11,338 nucleotides of DNA from Chloroflexota bacterium (GTDB lineage: Bacteria > Chloroflexota > Dehalococcoidia > Lucifugimonadales > JADFKI01): positions 1-11,338 of the forward strand of contig JAGGDZ010000041.1 of assembly GCA_024648655.1 (NCBI GenBank). The letters are read 5' to 3'. Each line of letters begins with the position of its first letter. Positions within the stretch are counted from its first letter, which is position 1. The notes beneath the pieces are model-generated. The model was given only the letters and a program-made list of their open reading frames with translations. It had not been told where the DNA came from and ran no database searches. This document shows positions 1 through 5,583 of this stretch, piece after piece. The translations under genes were made by a program, and so were the position numbers.

Positions 1-131
1 ATTTGCACGCGTTCGTATGTGGTGAAGCGCCTACCGCATAGCGCGCACTCCCGCCGCCGGCGTATGCTCATGCCGGACTCGCGGGAGTCCACGACTTTCG
101 TATTAGTGCATTCGCAGTAAGGGCAACGCAT
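1..131 (-). CDS. nrdR: Transcriptional repressor NrdR (5' part, cut by window edge)
   Basis: NrdR is the Zn-ribbon/ATP-cone repressor of ribonucleotide reductase genes. Only the first 43 codons are in the window. They read MRCPYCECTNTKVVDSR..., then a run of four arginines, ECALCGRRFTTYERVQ. This is the near-invariant NrdR Zn-ribbon: Cys3, Cys6, Cys29 and Cys32 as zinc ligands and the RRRRECxxCGRRFTTYE DNA-binding block. The spacing between Cys pairs is two residues shorter than I recall for the E. coli protein. The ATP-cone domain lies outside the window. The ATG at 131-129 gives the canonical N-terminus; an upstream ATG at 147 is out of frame. No clear Shine-Dalgarno is visible. The gene lies downstream of a strong promoter with two NrdR boxes, so it should repress itself and anything co-transcribed beyond the edge (possibly a nrd gene, which I cannot see). 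Confidence 0.95.
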   Translation of the reverse strand, partial: MRCPYCECTNTKVVDSRESGMSIRRRRECALCGRRFTTYERVQ

Positions 132-162
132 AGTACAGATATTTCATAAAAGTATAAGAAAT

Positions 163-209
163 GTACAATATATTGTGCCATGTGATAATATCACCACTAT
201 ATCTTGTAC
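163..209. promoter_or_regulatory. Tandem NrdR boxes (operator of nrdR)
   Basis: Box 1 (163-178) contains the perfect 12-bp palindrome ACAATATATTGT (165-176) and matches 13 of 16 positions of the consensus ACACWATATATWGTGT as I recall it. Box 2 (194-209, core ACTATATCTTGT) matches 12 of 16. The boxes start 31 bp apart with a 15-bp gap, which is about three helical turns and the usual geometry for cooperative NrdR binding. Box 2 overlaps the nrdR -10. The pair indicates autoregulation of nrdR. Confidence 0.85.
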
Positions 210-224
210 TCCCTTTGCTGTCAA
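196..224 (-). promoter_or_regulatory. nrdR promoter, sigma70 type
   Basis: On the minus strand a perfect -35 TTGACA (224-219) is followed by a 17-bp spacer and a -10 TATAGT (201-196). Transcription would start near 189 and give a leader of about 58 nt before the nrdR ATG at 131. The -10 lies entirely inside one NrdR box, and the other box is just downstream of the predicted start, so repressor binding would block RNA polymerase. Hexamers and spacing are read directly; the start site is inferred. Confidence 0.82.
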
Positions 225-332
225 CGACCATACAGTGGACTTTTGCCAGGATAAATAGTCCTTGGCAGATCGAGGCATCGAAAGACCGTCGAGTCGCCTA
301 TAGACAGGCGTAGTGGGGTGCACCAGTGGCGA

Positions 333-360
333 CTGCAAACGGCCGATCGGATGCTATACT
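333..360 (+). promoter_or_regulatory. Candidate extended -10 promoter for the Uma2 gene
   Basis: TGCTATACT at 352-360 is an extended -10 (TGN plus TATACT). A weak -35 (CTGCAA, 333-338) lies 16 bp upstream. Transcription would begin near 367, 37 nt before the Uma2 ATG. In the 132-403 spacer I see this promoter, the nrdR control region, and small imperfect hairpins (244-267 and 295-310) with no assignable role; no gene is convincing there. Confidence 0.5.
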
Positions 361-403
361 TAGTGCACTGGTCTAACCGCCCCATTCACCTGCGAGGTAT
401 GCG

Positions 404-962
404 ATGGCAACGACCAACATGAAATTCATGACGGCAGAAGATCTGCTGAATATGCCCAAGGACGGCTATCGCTACGAGTTGGTGAGAGGAGAGCTGAGGA
501 AGATAGCGCCTGTGGGACACATCGGGGGCGGGGGATTTTACGAACTGAATATCAGTTCAGAGTTGCAAGCCTCGTAAAAGCCAACGGTCTTGGCAGGGCG
601 TACAGTCCTAACACCGGCTTTCTGCTCGAAAGAGACCCCGCTATGTACTCGCGCCGGACGCGGCGTTCGTGCGCCAAGAGCGTGTAGAAGCCGTCGGCGA
701 CTCTAGGGGATATTTCCCCGGCGCGCCCGATATGGTCGTAGAGGTCATTTCGCCGAGCGACCGGTACGCCGAAGTAGCCGAGAAGGTACAGGAGTGGCTT
801 AACGCCGATGCGCGCATGGTCGTAGTGGTGAATCCGCGCAACAAGACAGTGCAAGTGTATCGCACGATAACGGATGTCGTAACGCTAAGCGAAGCAGATA
901 CGCTCGACGGCGGCGACGTAGTGCCCGGCTGGCGGCTACGGGTAGCCGCCAGCTTCGCGTAG
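404..962 (+). pseudogene. Uma2-family (DUF820) putative nuclease, two frameshifts
   Basis: Uma2-family proteins have a PD-(D/E)XK nuclease-like fold of uncertain function and are often present in many copies. The ATG at 404 follows a GAGGT (394-398). Frame 2 encodes MATTNMKFMTAEDLLNMPKD, then YRYELVRGELRKIAPVGH, a typical N-terminus, but hits TAA at 575. The family sequence continues in frame 1 (RVASLVKANGLGRAYSPNTG, then FLLERDPA, to 642). It then moves to frame 3 from about 645 (VLAPDAAFVRQERVEAVGDS, GYFPGAPDMVVEVISPSDRY, AEKVQEWL) and ends TLDGGDVVPGWRLRVAASFA with stop TAG at 960-962. The core nuclease-like motifs (APD, the VVEVISPSD strand and the following EKV lysine) are intact in the last part. 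The two shifts fit single-base deletions, one probably in the GGGGGCGGGGG run at 524-534 and one at 643-644. The C-terminal part could still be made from a GTG at 669. Sequencing error in the G-run is possible. Confidence 0.85.
928..953. terminator. Perfect 12-bp hairpin between convergent genes
   Basis: GCTGGCGGCTAC (928-939) and GTAGCCGCCAGC (942-953) are exact reverse complements separated by GG. The hairpin lies inside the last codons of the Uma2 gene, and its edge is 24 bp from the stop of the convergent gene on the minus strand. Neither side has a T-run, so it is not a canonical intrinsic terminator. It could stabilise or define 3' ends for both transcripts. The structure is certain; the role is inferred. 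Confidence 0.5.
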
Positions 963-976
963 GATAGGCTGCGCCG

Positions 977-2257
977 CTACATCAAGTTCCAGCGAGGATA
1001 TTCGGCAGCCTCTTCCCGCAACCTGTCCGCAAGCCAATCTTGAACGCCCGCGTCGATATAGAATGTAGGGCGCAGCAGTTCCGATTCAGACTCTATCAAT
1101 CCCTCACGCAAAGCCGTCTGAGCCGCCGCCGTATTGGGCAGTATCCGCGACCCAACCCGCAGCACGGCAAACGCTGCTTCCACTCGCTTGAGGAAGTCCA
1201 ACTTCTGCTCCACGGAGGCTTTCGTCTCGCCCGGTTCTCCAAAGGCGACATTCATCGTGAAGGGCAACCCCGCGTCACGGCTCAGGCACGCCATCCGCTC
1301 CAGTCCGGCGAGTCTGTCGCCAAACCCTTTGCCGCCGCGTCCGCCTTCAGCCATCAGCGCCAGAGAGCAGCCCGATTCTTTCATTAGCTCCATAAGCTCC
1401 ACGTCCGCATCCTCTGATGGGCGCACGTAGCTGTTCCAGCGCACGCGCAGGCAGGCGTCTATGACGGCGCGGCACGTCGCCTTGGCATGCTGCGCCGGAA
1501 TGTTAAAGCCGCTGTCGATGAAGAACACCTTGTTGATGCCGAAATCGTCATTGAGCGCGCGTATTTCGTCCACCACCTCTTGCGGGTCGCGGATGCGCCA
1601 GTCGCCGCCGCCGTAGTCCGCGCCCGGCGTCGGGTAGTATGCCTGCGCCAGCTTCGTGACCACGCCCACGCCGAAGCCGGAGCCGTTGTAGGCGCGCATG
1701 TCCAGCAGGTCGAGTCTTGGCGCTCTGTGGAAATTCGATGTGAACCTGCCCTCGCTGACGACGATGTTCTCGTCGTCGTCTCGATATACAATGCCGGGTA
1801 TGTCATGGTAGCCTGCGCCCGCATCGAGGCGCTCGACCAGCGTAGCGAACGCTTCCGCAGCATCGCCCGCTATGCCCAGGTCCGCGCCCACATAGTCGAG
1901 ACACTCGGACGGCATAATACTGAACGCGGGACCGCCGATGAGCGTCTTCGATCCGCTGAGTTGCCGTATGCGCTCGATGATGTCGCGCACGGCAGGCAGA
2001 TTCCACACCGGATTGAGGCTGCTCTGGTTGTCCAGGTTGCGTATCGACAGCCCGATGAGGTCAGGCTCGAACTCGCTCACCACATCGGCGACCTCGGACA
2101 CGGCATCGTCTGCGAACATCAGGTCAAGCACCCTGAGAGTGTGGCGCTCCTCGTCCACGCTCGCTGCGAGGTACGCCAGTCCGATAGGCACGGGACGCAC
2201 CACCATGCGGTCCATAAATCGGTCTGCTTGATTTGTGGCTATGAGCAATACTTTCAT
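977..2257 (-). CDS. Cobalamin-binding / radical-SAM-like protein without the CxxxCxxC motif
   Basis: This 426-aa protein has the two-domain layout of B12-binding radical SAM enzymes. Residues 1-145 form a Rossmann-like B12-binding domain: MKVLLIATN, PVPIGLAYLAASVDEERHTL, DLIGLSIRNLDNQS, KTLIGGPAFSIMP and DLGIAGDAAEAF. Residues 190-390 resemble a radical SAM barrel, with WRIRDPQEVVDEIRAL, INKVFFIDSGFNIP, VRPSEDADVELMELMKESGC and FGEPGETKASVEQKLDFL. Where the cluster loop should be, after GVVTK (197-201), the sequence is LAQAYYPTPGADYGGGDW with no cysteine. The protein has only scattered cysteines and no CxxxCxxC, and the other reading frames there restore none. It therefore probably does not bind a canonical 4Fe-4S cluster. 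The start ATG at 2257 has an AAGGAAGGG ribosome-binding site upstream. It converges with the Uma2 pseudogene. Substrate and function are unknown. Confidence 0.75.
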   Translation of the reverse strand: MKVLLIATNQADRFMDRMVVRPVPIGLAYLAASVDEERHTLRVLDLMFADDAVSEVADVVSEFEPDLIGLSIRNLDNQSSLNPVWNLPAVRDIIERIRQLSGSKTLIGGPAFSIMPSECLDYVGADLGIAGDAAEAFATLVERLDAGAGYHDIPGIVYRDDDENIVVSEGRFTSNFHRAPRLDLLDMRAYNGSGFGVGVVTKLAQAYYPTPGADYGGGDWRIRDPQEVVDEIRALNDDFGINKVFFIDSGFNIPAQHAKATCRAVIDACLRVRWNSYVRPSEDADVELMELMKESGCSLALMAEGGRGGKGFGDRLAGLERMACLSRDAGLPFTMNVAFGEPGETKASVEQKLDFLKRVEAAFAVLRVGSRILPNTAAAQTALREGLIESESELLRPTFYIDAGVQDWLADRLREEAAEYPRWNLM

Positions 2258-2261
2258 GGCG

Positions 2262-2289
2262 CGTTCCCTTCCTTATCCTGTTCATCCTG
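2262..2289. repeat. Left copy of CGTTCCCTTC / ATCCTG direct repeat
   Basis: CGTTCCCTTC (2262-2271) followed by ATCCTG-type units (2275-2289) recurs at 2482-2513, on the other side of the Uma2 remnant. The repeat also carries the ribosome-binding site of the radical-SAM-like gene. A related stretch (AACAGGATGGGATAAGGAT, complement of the same motif) lies at 3421-3439. Confidence 0.55.
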
Positions 2290-2306
2290 CGTATCGATGT
2301 GAGTCT

Positions 2307-2450
2307 TTAGGCAAAAGTGTCGGCTACGGGCAGTCTCCAGCCGGGGACCACATCGCCGCCGTCCAGTGTGTCTGCTTCCGTGAGATCGGTTACGCCGTCG
2401 GGCATATGCACACGCACCGTGCGGCTGCGCGGGTTCACCGCAACTGCTTC
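2307..2450 (-). pseudogene. Uma2-family C-terminal remnant (first of two)
   Basis: On the minus strand, codons from 2450 down to TAA at 2309-2307 read EAVAVNPRSRTVRVHMPDGV, then TDLTEADTLDGGDVVPGWRL, then PVADTFA. This is the last third of a Uma2 protein, matching the C-terminus of the copy at 404-962 (VVVNPRNKTV ... EADTLDGGDVVPGWRL). The upstream sequence no longer resembles the family and there is no start codon with a ribosome-binding site, so it is a dead fragment. It occupies most of the 319-bp spacer between the radical-SAM-like gene and the ABC permease gene, and short direct repeats (CGTTCCCTTC) lie on both sides of it. Confidence 0.82.
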
Positions 2451-2481
2451 ACATAGATGTACAAGGTGCCTCTATTCTACA

Positions 2482-2513
2482 CGTTCCCTTCATCCTGTCT
2501 ATCCTGCTATCCT
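2482..2513. repeat. Right copy of CGTTCCCTTC / ATCCTG direct repeat
   Basis: CGTTCCCTTC (2482-2491) followed by ATCCTGTCTATCCTGCTATC is the counterpart of 2262-2289. The two flank the Uma2 remnant in direct orientation, 210 bp apart between the 10-mers. They could be footprints of insertion or recombination, or members of a dispersed spacer repeat. Confidence 0.5.
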
Positions 2514-2543
2514 CCGTTCATGGTGAGCCTGTCGAACCACGCC
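2514..2543. repeat. Possible dispersed intergenic repeat (GTTCATGGTGAGC... type)
   Basis: The stretch CGTTCATGGTGAGCCTGTCG followed by AACCACG resembles short repeats I recall from intergenic regions of environmental bacteria. It has only a weak internal inverted match (TGGT/ACCA). It lies just downstream of the ABC permease gene. Assignment rests on memory of the motif only. Confidence 0.3.
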
Positions 2544-2576
2544 ACTGGCTAACTGATAGACTTACTTACTTACGAA

Positions 2577-3389
2577 CTACCTCCGCCGCGTCCTGCCACG
2601 CAGCGTCATGAGCGCAAGTGTGCCGCTCACTGAGCCGACCAGCGCAATTGCGGCGACGCCCTTGATAAGCGCCTCGAAGTCCCAGCCCACGCTTATGAGA
2701 GAGCGCAGCGCGTCCAGCAGGTATGTAACCGGGTTGAACACGGCGATTGTCGCCAGCCAGCCGGTCATCGCCTCTAGCGGCACGAAGACGGTCGTCAGGA
2801 ACACGAACGGGAAGAACAGCAGAAAGCTTGAATTCACCGCCGCCGGATTGCCGGTCTTGAATGCAATGGCGTAGGGGAAACCTGTGTACGCCAGCCCCCA
2901 CAGCCCCGATAGCAGCACAAACAGCAGCAGTCCCAGTATGCCCGACTCGAACCTGACGCCCACGATTATGCCAAGCAGCACGACTGGCAAGGTCAGCACG
3001 ATCACCAGCACTAAGTCGGCGACCGTGAAGCCGAGCAGCATAGCAAGCCGGTTTATCGGCGTCAGCGACAGGCGGTCAAAGTAGCCGGACTGGATGTCCG
3101 TCACCATCGTTACGGCTCGTGAAACGCCCGTCACGGCGAAGATGATGCCCACCGGCAGCTGAAACGCCTTATAATCAACGCCGGGTATGCGTTCTGCGAC
3201 ATCCTGCAGCGCCCCGATGTTAATCGCGTAGAAGAACACCGGAATGATAAGCGCAGGATAGATTGCCTCCGGGTCGCGCGGAATCCCGCGCAGCGCTCTG
3301 ATTGCCACTGATAGCACGTCTCTGAAGAAGCCTGCGCGCCGTGCGTGTATCTGAGTACCGGCGGGTGTGGTCATTACTGCTTGGCTCAA
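2577..3389 (-). CDS. ABC-2 type exporter permease (DrrB-like)
   Basis: A 270-aa membrane protein, the permease half of a drug/daunorubicin-resistance-type ABC exporter. About six hydrophobic segments are visible: residues 43-62 (IYPALIIPVFFYAINIGALQ), around 75-100 (VGIIFAVTGVSRAVTMV), 112-145 (TVADLVLVIVLTLPVVLLGI), 150-178 (GLLLFVLLSGLWGLAYTGFP), 184-208 (FLLFFPFVFLTTVFVPLEAM) and 235-262. NPVTYLLDALRSLI is the typical ABC-2 motif before the last helix, and the C-terminus is very basic (RGRTRRR). The TTG start at 3389 is chosen because AGGAG lies 8 nt upstream; the first ATG, five codons later at 3374, has no ribosome-binding site. It follows the ATPase gene on the same strand with a 114-nt gap, so the two should form one transporter. 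The transported substrate cannot be deduced. Confidence 0.88.
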   Translation of the reverse strand: MSQAVMTTPAGTQIHARRAGFFRDVLSVAIRALRGIPRDPEAIYPALIIPVFFYAINIGALQDVAERIPGVDYKAFQLPVGIIFAVTGVSRAVTMVTDIQSGYFDRLSLTPINRLAMLLGFTVADLVLVIVLTLPVVLLGIIVGVRFESGILGLLLFVLLSGLWGLAYTGFPYAIAFKTGNPAAVNSSFLLFFPFVFLTTVFVPLEAMTGWLATIAVFNPVTYLLDALRSLISVGWDFEALIKGVAAIALVGSVSGTLALMTLRGRTRRR

Positions 3390-3465
3390 TGCTTTATCTC
3401 CTAGAAGCTCTTACGTCGATGAACAGGATGGGATAAGGATATTCTTCGGTAGATATTTTCAGGTA

Positions 3466-3503
3466 TATGACTGAGGAACTGAGGAATTGACAAACTGACG
3501 GAC
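3466..3503. repeat. CTGA-rich short repeats in the transporter spacer
   Basis: The ATPase-permease spacer ends with a tandem ACTGAGGA pair (3470-3485) followed by ATTGACAAACTGACGGACTC. It resembles the ACTGA/CAGTT spacer repeats around the pseudogene at 9087-9462 and the stretch AACTGATAGACTTACTTACT at 2551-2570. The rest of the spacer holds the permease ribosome-binding site and the AGGAT-type repeat at 3421-3439. Confidence 0.4.
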
Positions 3504-4451
3504 TCACTCCGCGTCCTGCTCCATGCGCGCGCCCGCAACGCTGAGAAACACGTCGTCCAGCGTGGGCGTGCGGAGTGTCAGCTCCGTCACTTGCACATTG
3601 TGGGCGTTTAGCGCGAGCGCGACATCGCTTATATGCGCCGCGCCGTTGACCACGTGGATGATGAGTTCGCCGCCCGATGCGTCCACATCCACAACGCCGT
3701 CCACATCGGAGACCGCCGCCTTCGCTTCGTCCGCGTAGCCGTCCATTTGAACAAAAATCACATCATTGCCCAGCGACCGCTTAAGCTCGGCGGGCGTGCC
3801 TTCCGCCATAAGCCTACCCTGGCTGATAATGCCCACGCGGTCGGCGAGGGCGTCCGCCTCTTCGAGATACTGTGTAGTCAGGAATATCGTTACCGACAGT
3901 TCCTTGTTGATGCGCTGCACCTCTTCCCAGACGCGCGCGCGGCTGATCGGGTCAAGCCCGGTCGTCGGCTCGTCAAGGAACAGCACCTCCGGATTGTGGA
4001 TGAGAGACGCCGCCAGGTCGAGACGCCGCTTCATGCCGCCCGAGTATGTGCCGATGAAGCGGTCAAGCGCATCTCCGATGTCAACCAGCCCCGCGAGTTC
4101 GTCCAGACGCGTGTCCAACTCGCGGCGTTTCAGCCCGTATAACCTGCCCTGCAAGCGCAGCAGCTCCCGCCCCGTCTGCTTCAGGTCGAGCGCCGCATCT
4201 TGCAGCGCAGCTCCGATACGCAGCCTGACATCGTTAGCCTCGCTGACTACGTCTCGGCCGGCGACCGTGGCGCTGCCCGTAGAGGGCAGCAGCAGCGTAA
4301 TGAGCATCCTCACAAGCGTCGTCTTACCCGCGCCGTTCGGTCCCAGAAAGCCGTATATCTCGCCCTTCGATATGTTCAGGTCTATGGCATCAACTGCCTT
4401 CACTTCGCCGAAATTCCGACCTATTCCTCGCGTCTGAACTGCGTATTCCAT
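3504..4451 (-). CDS. ABC exporter ATP-binding protein (DrrA-like)
   Basis: A 315-aa ATPase subunit that would drive export through the permease encoded downstream. Numbered from Met at 4451, it shows Walker A GPNGAGKTT (37-45), the Q-loop (GAALQD, Gln84), the signature YSGGMKRRLDLA (136-147) and Walker B VLFLDEPTTGLDP (156-168). The H-loop position is Gln in LTTQYLEEADALADRV, as is common in the DrrA family. A C-terminal extension (about 220-315) ends in the family-typical LTLRTPTLDDVFL. The frame is open for 20 more codons, but homology begins at MEYAVQTRGIGRNFGEVKAV, so the ATG at 4451 is preferred. AAGGAG lies 13 nt upstream, a rather long spacing. The protein has no membrane segment and would act at the inner face of the membrane. 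Confidence 0.92.
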   Translation of the reverse strand: MEYAVQTRGIGRNFGEVKAVDAIDLNISKGEIYGFLGPNGAGKTTLVRMLITLLLPSTGSATVAGRDVVSEANDVRLRIGAALQDAALDLKQTGRELLRLQGRLYGLKRRELDTRLDELAGLVDIGDALDRFIGTYSGGMKRRLDLAASLIHNPEVLFLDEPTTGLDPISRARVWEEVQRINKELSVTIFLTTQYLEEADALADRVGIISQGRLMAEGTPAELKRSLGNDVIFVQMDGYADEAKAAVSDVDGVVDVDASGGELIIHVVNGAAHISDVALALNAHNVQVTELTLRTPTLDDVFLSVAGARMEQDAE

Positions 4452-4532
4452 GTATCCGTAATGTCTCCTTAAGCCTGTTATATATCTTAGTGCAGCAGCA
4501 TAATAGTACAATCGTTCTTGACTTTAATAACC

Positions 4533-4562
4533 AACATAACAACGCCGGGCTACCTGAGTCAA
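4533..4562 (-). promoter_or_regulatory. Candidate promoter of the ABC transporter operon
   Basis: On the minus strand TTGACT (4562-4557) is followed after 18 bp by TATGTT (4538-4533), in the 236-bp divergent region between the ATPase and aldolase genes. The match is moderate. I could not find a convincing promoter for the divergent aldolase gene in the same region. Confidence 0.35.
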
Positions 4563-4687
4563 CCTTTTTTGAGAGTGAATTTGAGCCTTGTAGAGCCGCA
4601 CAAGCGCCTTGCAATTCAGCCGTGTTAAACTGGCAAGCGATAAGATAGAGCGTTAGCGAGTAAAAGAGACTGGAGGGAGTATAAGAA

Positions 4688-5407
4688 ATGCGAGTCAATA
4701 ATGTGGTAACAAAGATGAAAGCAGGCGAGATGGCTTACGGCTGTGGGTTTTCGTTTGCATCGCCTACCCTCATCGAACTTGCGGGACGCGCGGGCTTCGA
4801 TTTCGTCTCATTCGACAGCGAGCACGGCCCATTCACCATAGATCTGCTTGACGACCTTTGCCGATTCGCGGACATGGCTGGGATGACGCCGATGGCACGT
4901 GTGCCGGATATCGAACATCCTACGATACTGCGCTTTCTGGATAGGGGCATCATGGGCATCACTGGTCCCCATATTGTCAACGGCGACAGGGCGCGCCAAC
5001 TCGCCGACGCCTGCCGGTATGTGCCGCGCGGACACCGAAGTTTCGGCTCAGGACGGGGCGCGTACTTCAGTGACTTCCCATCCGGTCCCGACTACATGGA
5101 GCATACCAACGACAACATCTTGGTCATTGCTCAGCTCGAGGACATCGAGGTATTGGACAATCTGAATGACATCCTGTCCGTCGAGGGTATAGACCTGTTC
5201 GCATCAGGCGCGCAGGACATCGCGCAGTCCATGGGCTTGCAGGGGCAGCCGAACCACCCGGATGTGCAGCAGTTCGAGGCGACGGTGAGGGACGCCGTTC
5301 ACGCCGCCGGCAAGCAGATGGCGGACGATGTGATGACCTCTATGCGCGCCGACCGCTGCTTTCTGGACGGAGCGCGTGAGTTCATCGAAAGTGGCGGCGA
5401 AGGCTAA
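4688..5407 (+). CDS. HpcH/HpaI-family class II aldolase
   Basis: A 239-aa pyruvate-type class II aldolase of the HpcH/HpaI family, which cleaves 2-keto acids such as 2-keto-3-deoxy sugar acids or 4-hydroxy-2-oxo acids to pyruvate (or a related keto acid) plus an aldehyde, using a divalent metal. The family's key residues are in place: FDSEHGPF with His46, ARVP with Arg71, QLED with Glu151 and AQD with Asp177 (metal ligands). LDRGIMGITGPHI matches the usual LDxGAxGvxxPHv loop. After AGKQMADDVM the C-terminal end looks shortened and rearranged against the usual GIFVDxPEQA... region, so the last helix may be unusual. GGAGGGAG lies 8-11 nt before the ATG. The stop TAA overlaps the stop of a Uma2 remnant on the other strand. 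The exact substrate is unknown. Confidence 0.88.
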   Translation: MRVNNVVTKMKAGEMAYGCGFSFASPTLIELAGRAGFDFVSFDSEHGPFTIDLLDDLCRFADMAGMTPMARVPDIEHPTILRFLDRGIMGITGPHIVNGDRARQLADACRYVPRGHRSFGSGRGAYFSDFPSGPDYMEHTNDNILVIAQLEDIEVLDNLNDILSVEGIDLFASGAQDIAQSMGLQGQPNHPDVQQFEATVRDAVHAAGKQMADDVMTSMRADRCFLDGAREFIESGGEG

Positions 5408-5583
5408 TCGAATATCTCGGACACCGGCATCCGCCAGCCCGGAACTACATCTCCACCGTCCAGAGTGTCGGCTTCCGTTAGCACGGTGACATTCGCAGGC
5501 GAGCGATAAATCTTTGCCGTGCGTGCGCGTGATTCCGGCAAAATTACTATAGGTGTTCCAGCGGTGAAATAATCCAACCTCAC
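5404..5583 (-). pseudogene. Uma2-family C-terminal remnant (second of two)
   Basis: Minus-strand codons from 5583 to TAG (5406-5404) read VRLDYFTAGTPIVIL, then PESRARTAKIYRSPANVT, then VLTEADTLDGGDVVPGWRMP, then VSEIFD. This is the C-terminal 59 residues of a Uma2 protein. The part with the nuclease-like motifs is missing, so it cannot be active. It starts at the codon right after the TGA of the NHL gene and is in the same frame as that gene; readthrough would fuse it to the propeller. Its end overlaps the aldolase stop codon. The LTEADTLDGGDVVPGWR block is shared with both other Uma2 copies in the window. Confidence 0.85.

Noticed and set aside
144..338. 64-codon open frame on the minus strand upstream of nrdR
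   Set aside because: It spans the nrdR promoter and operator, has no ribosome-binding site and no recognisable protein pattern.
928..953. Canonical Rho-independent terminator
   Set aside because: The stem is strong but no T-run follows on either strand, so only a hairpin of uncertain role is claimed.
1487..2302. Long open frame (271 codons) antisense to the radical-SAM-like gene
   Set aside because: Low-complexity His/Arg/Val/Ala composition typical of an antisense frame in GC-rich coding DNA; the opposite strand has clear domain structure.
2514..2543. tRNA-like GGTTCGA element on the minus strand
   Set aside because: No acceptor stem, anticodon arm or cloverleaf spacing around it.
3766..4437. 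Open frame of 223 codons antisense to the ABC ATPase gene
   Set aside because: Ser/Arg-rich shadow of a gene with intact Walker and signature motifs.
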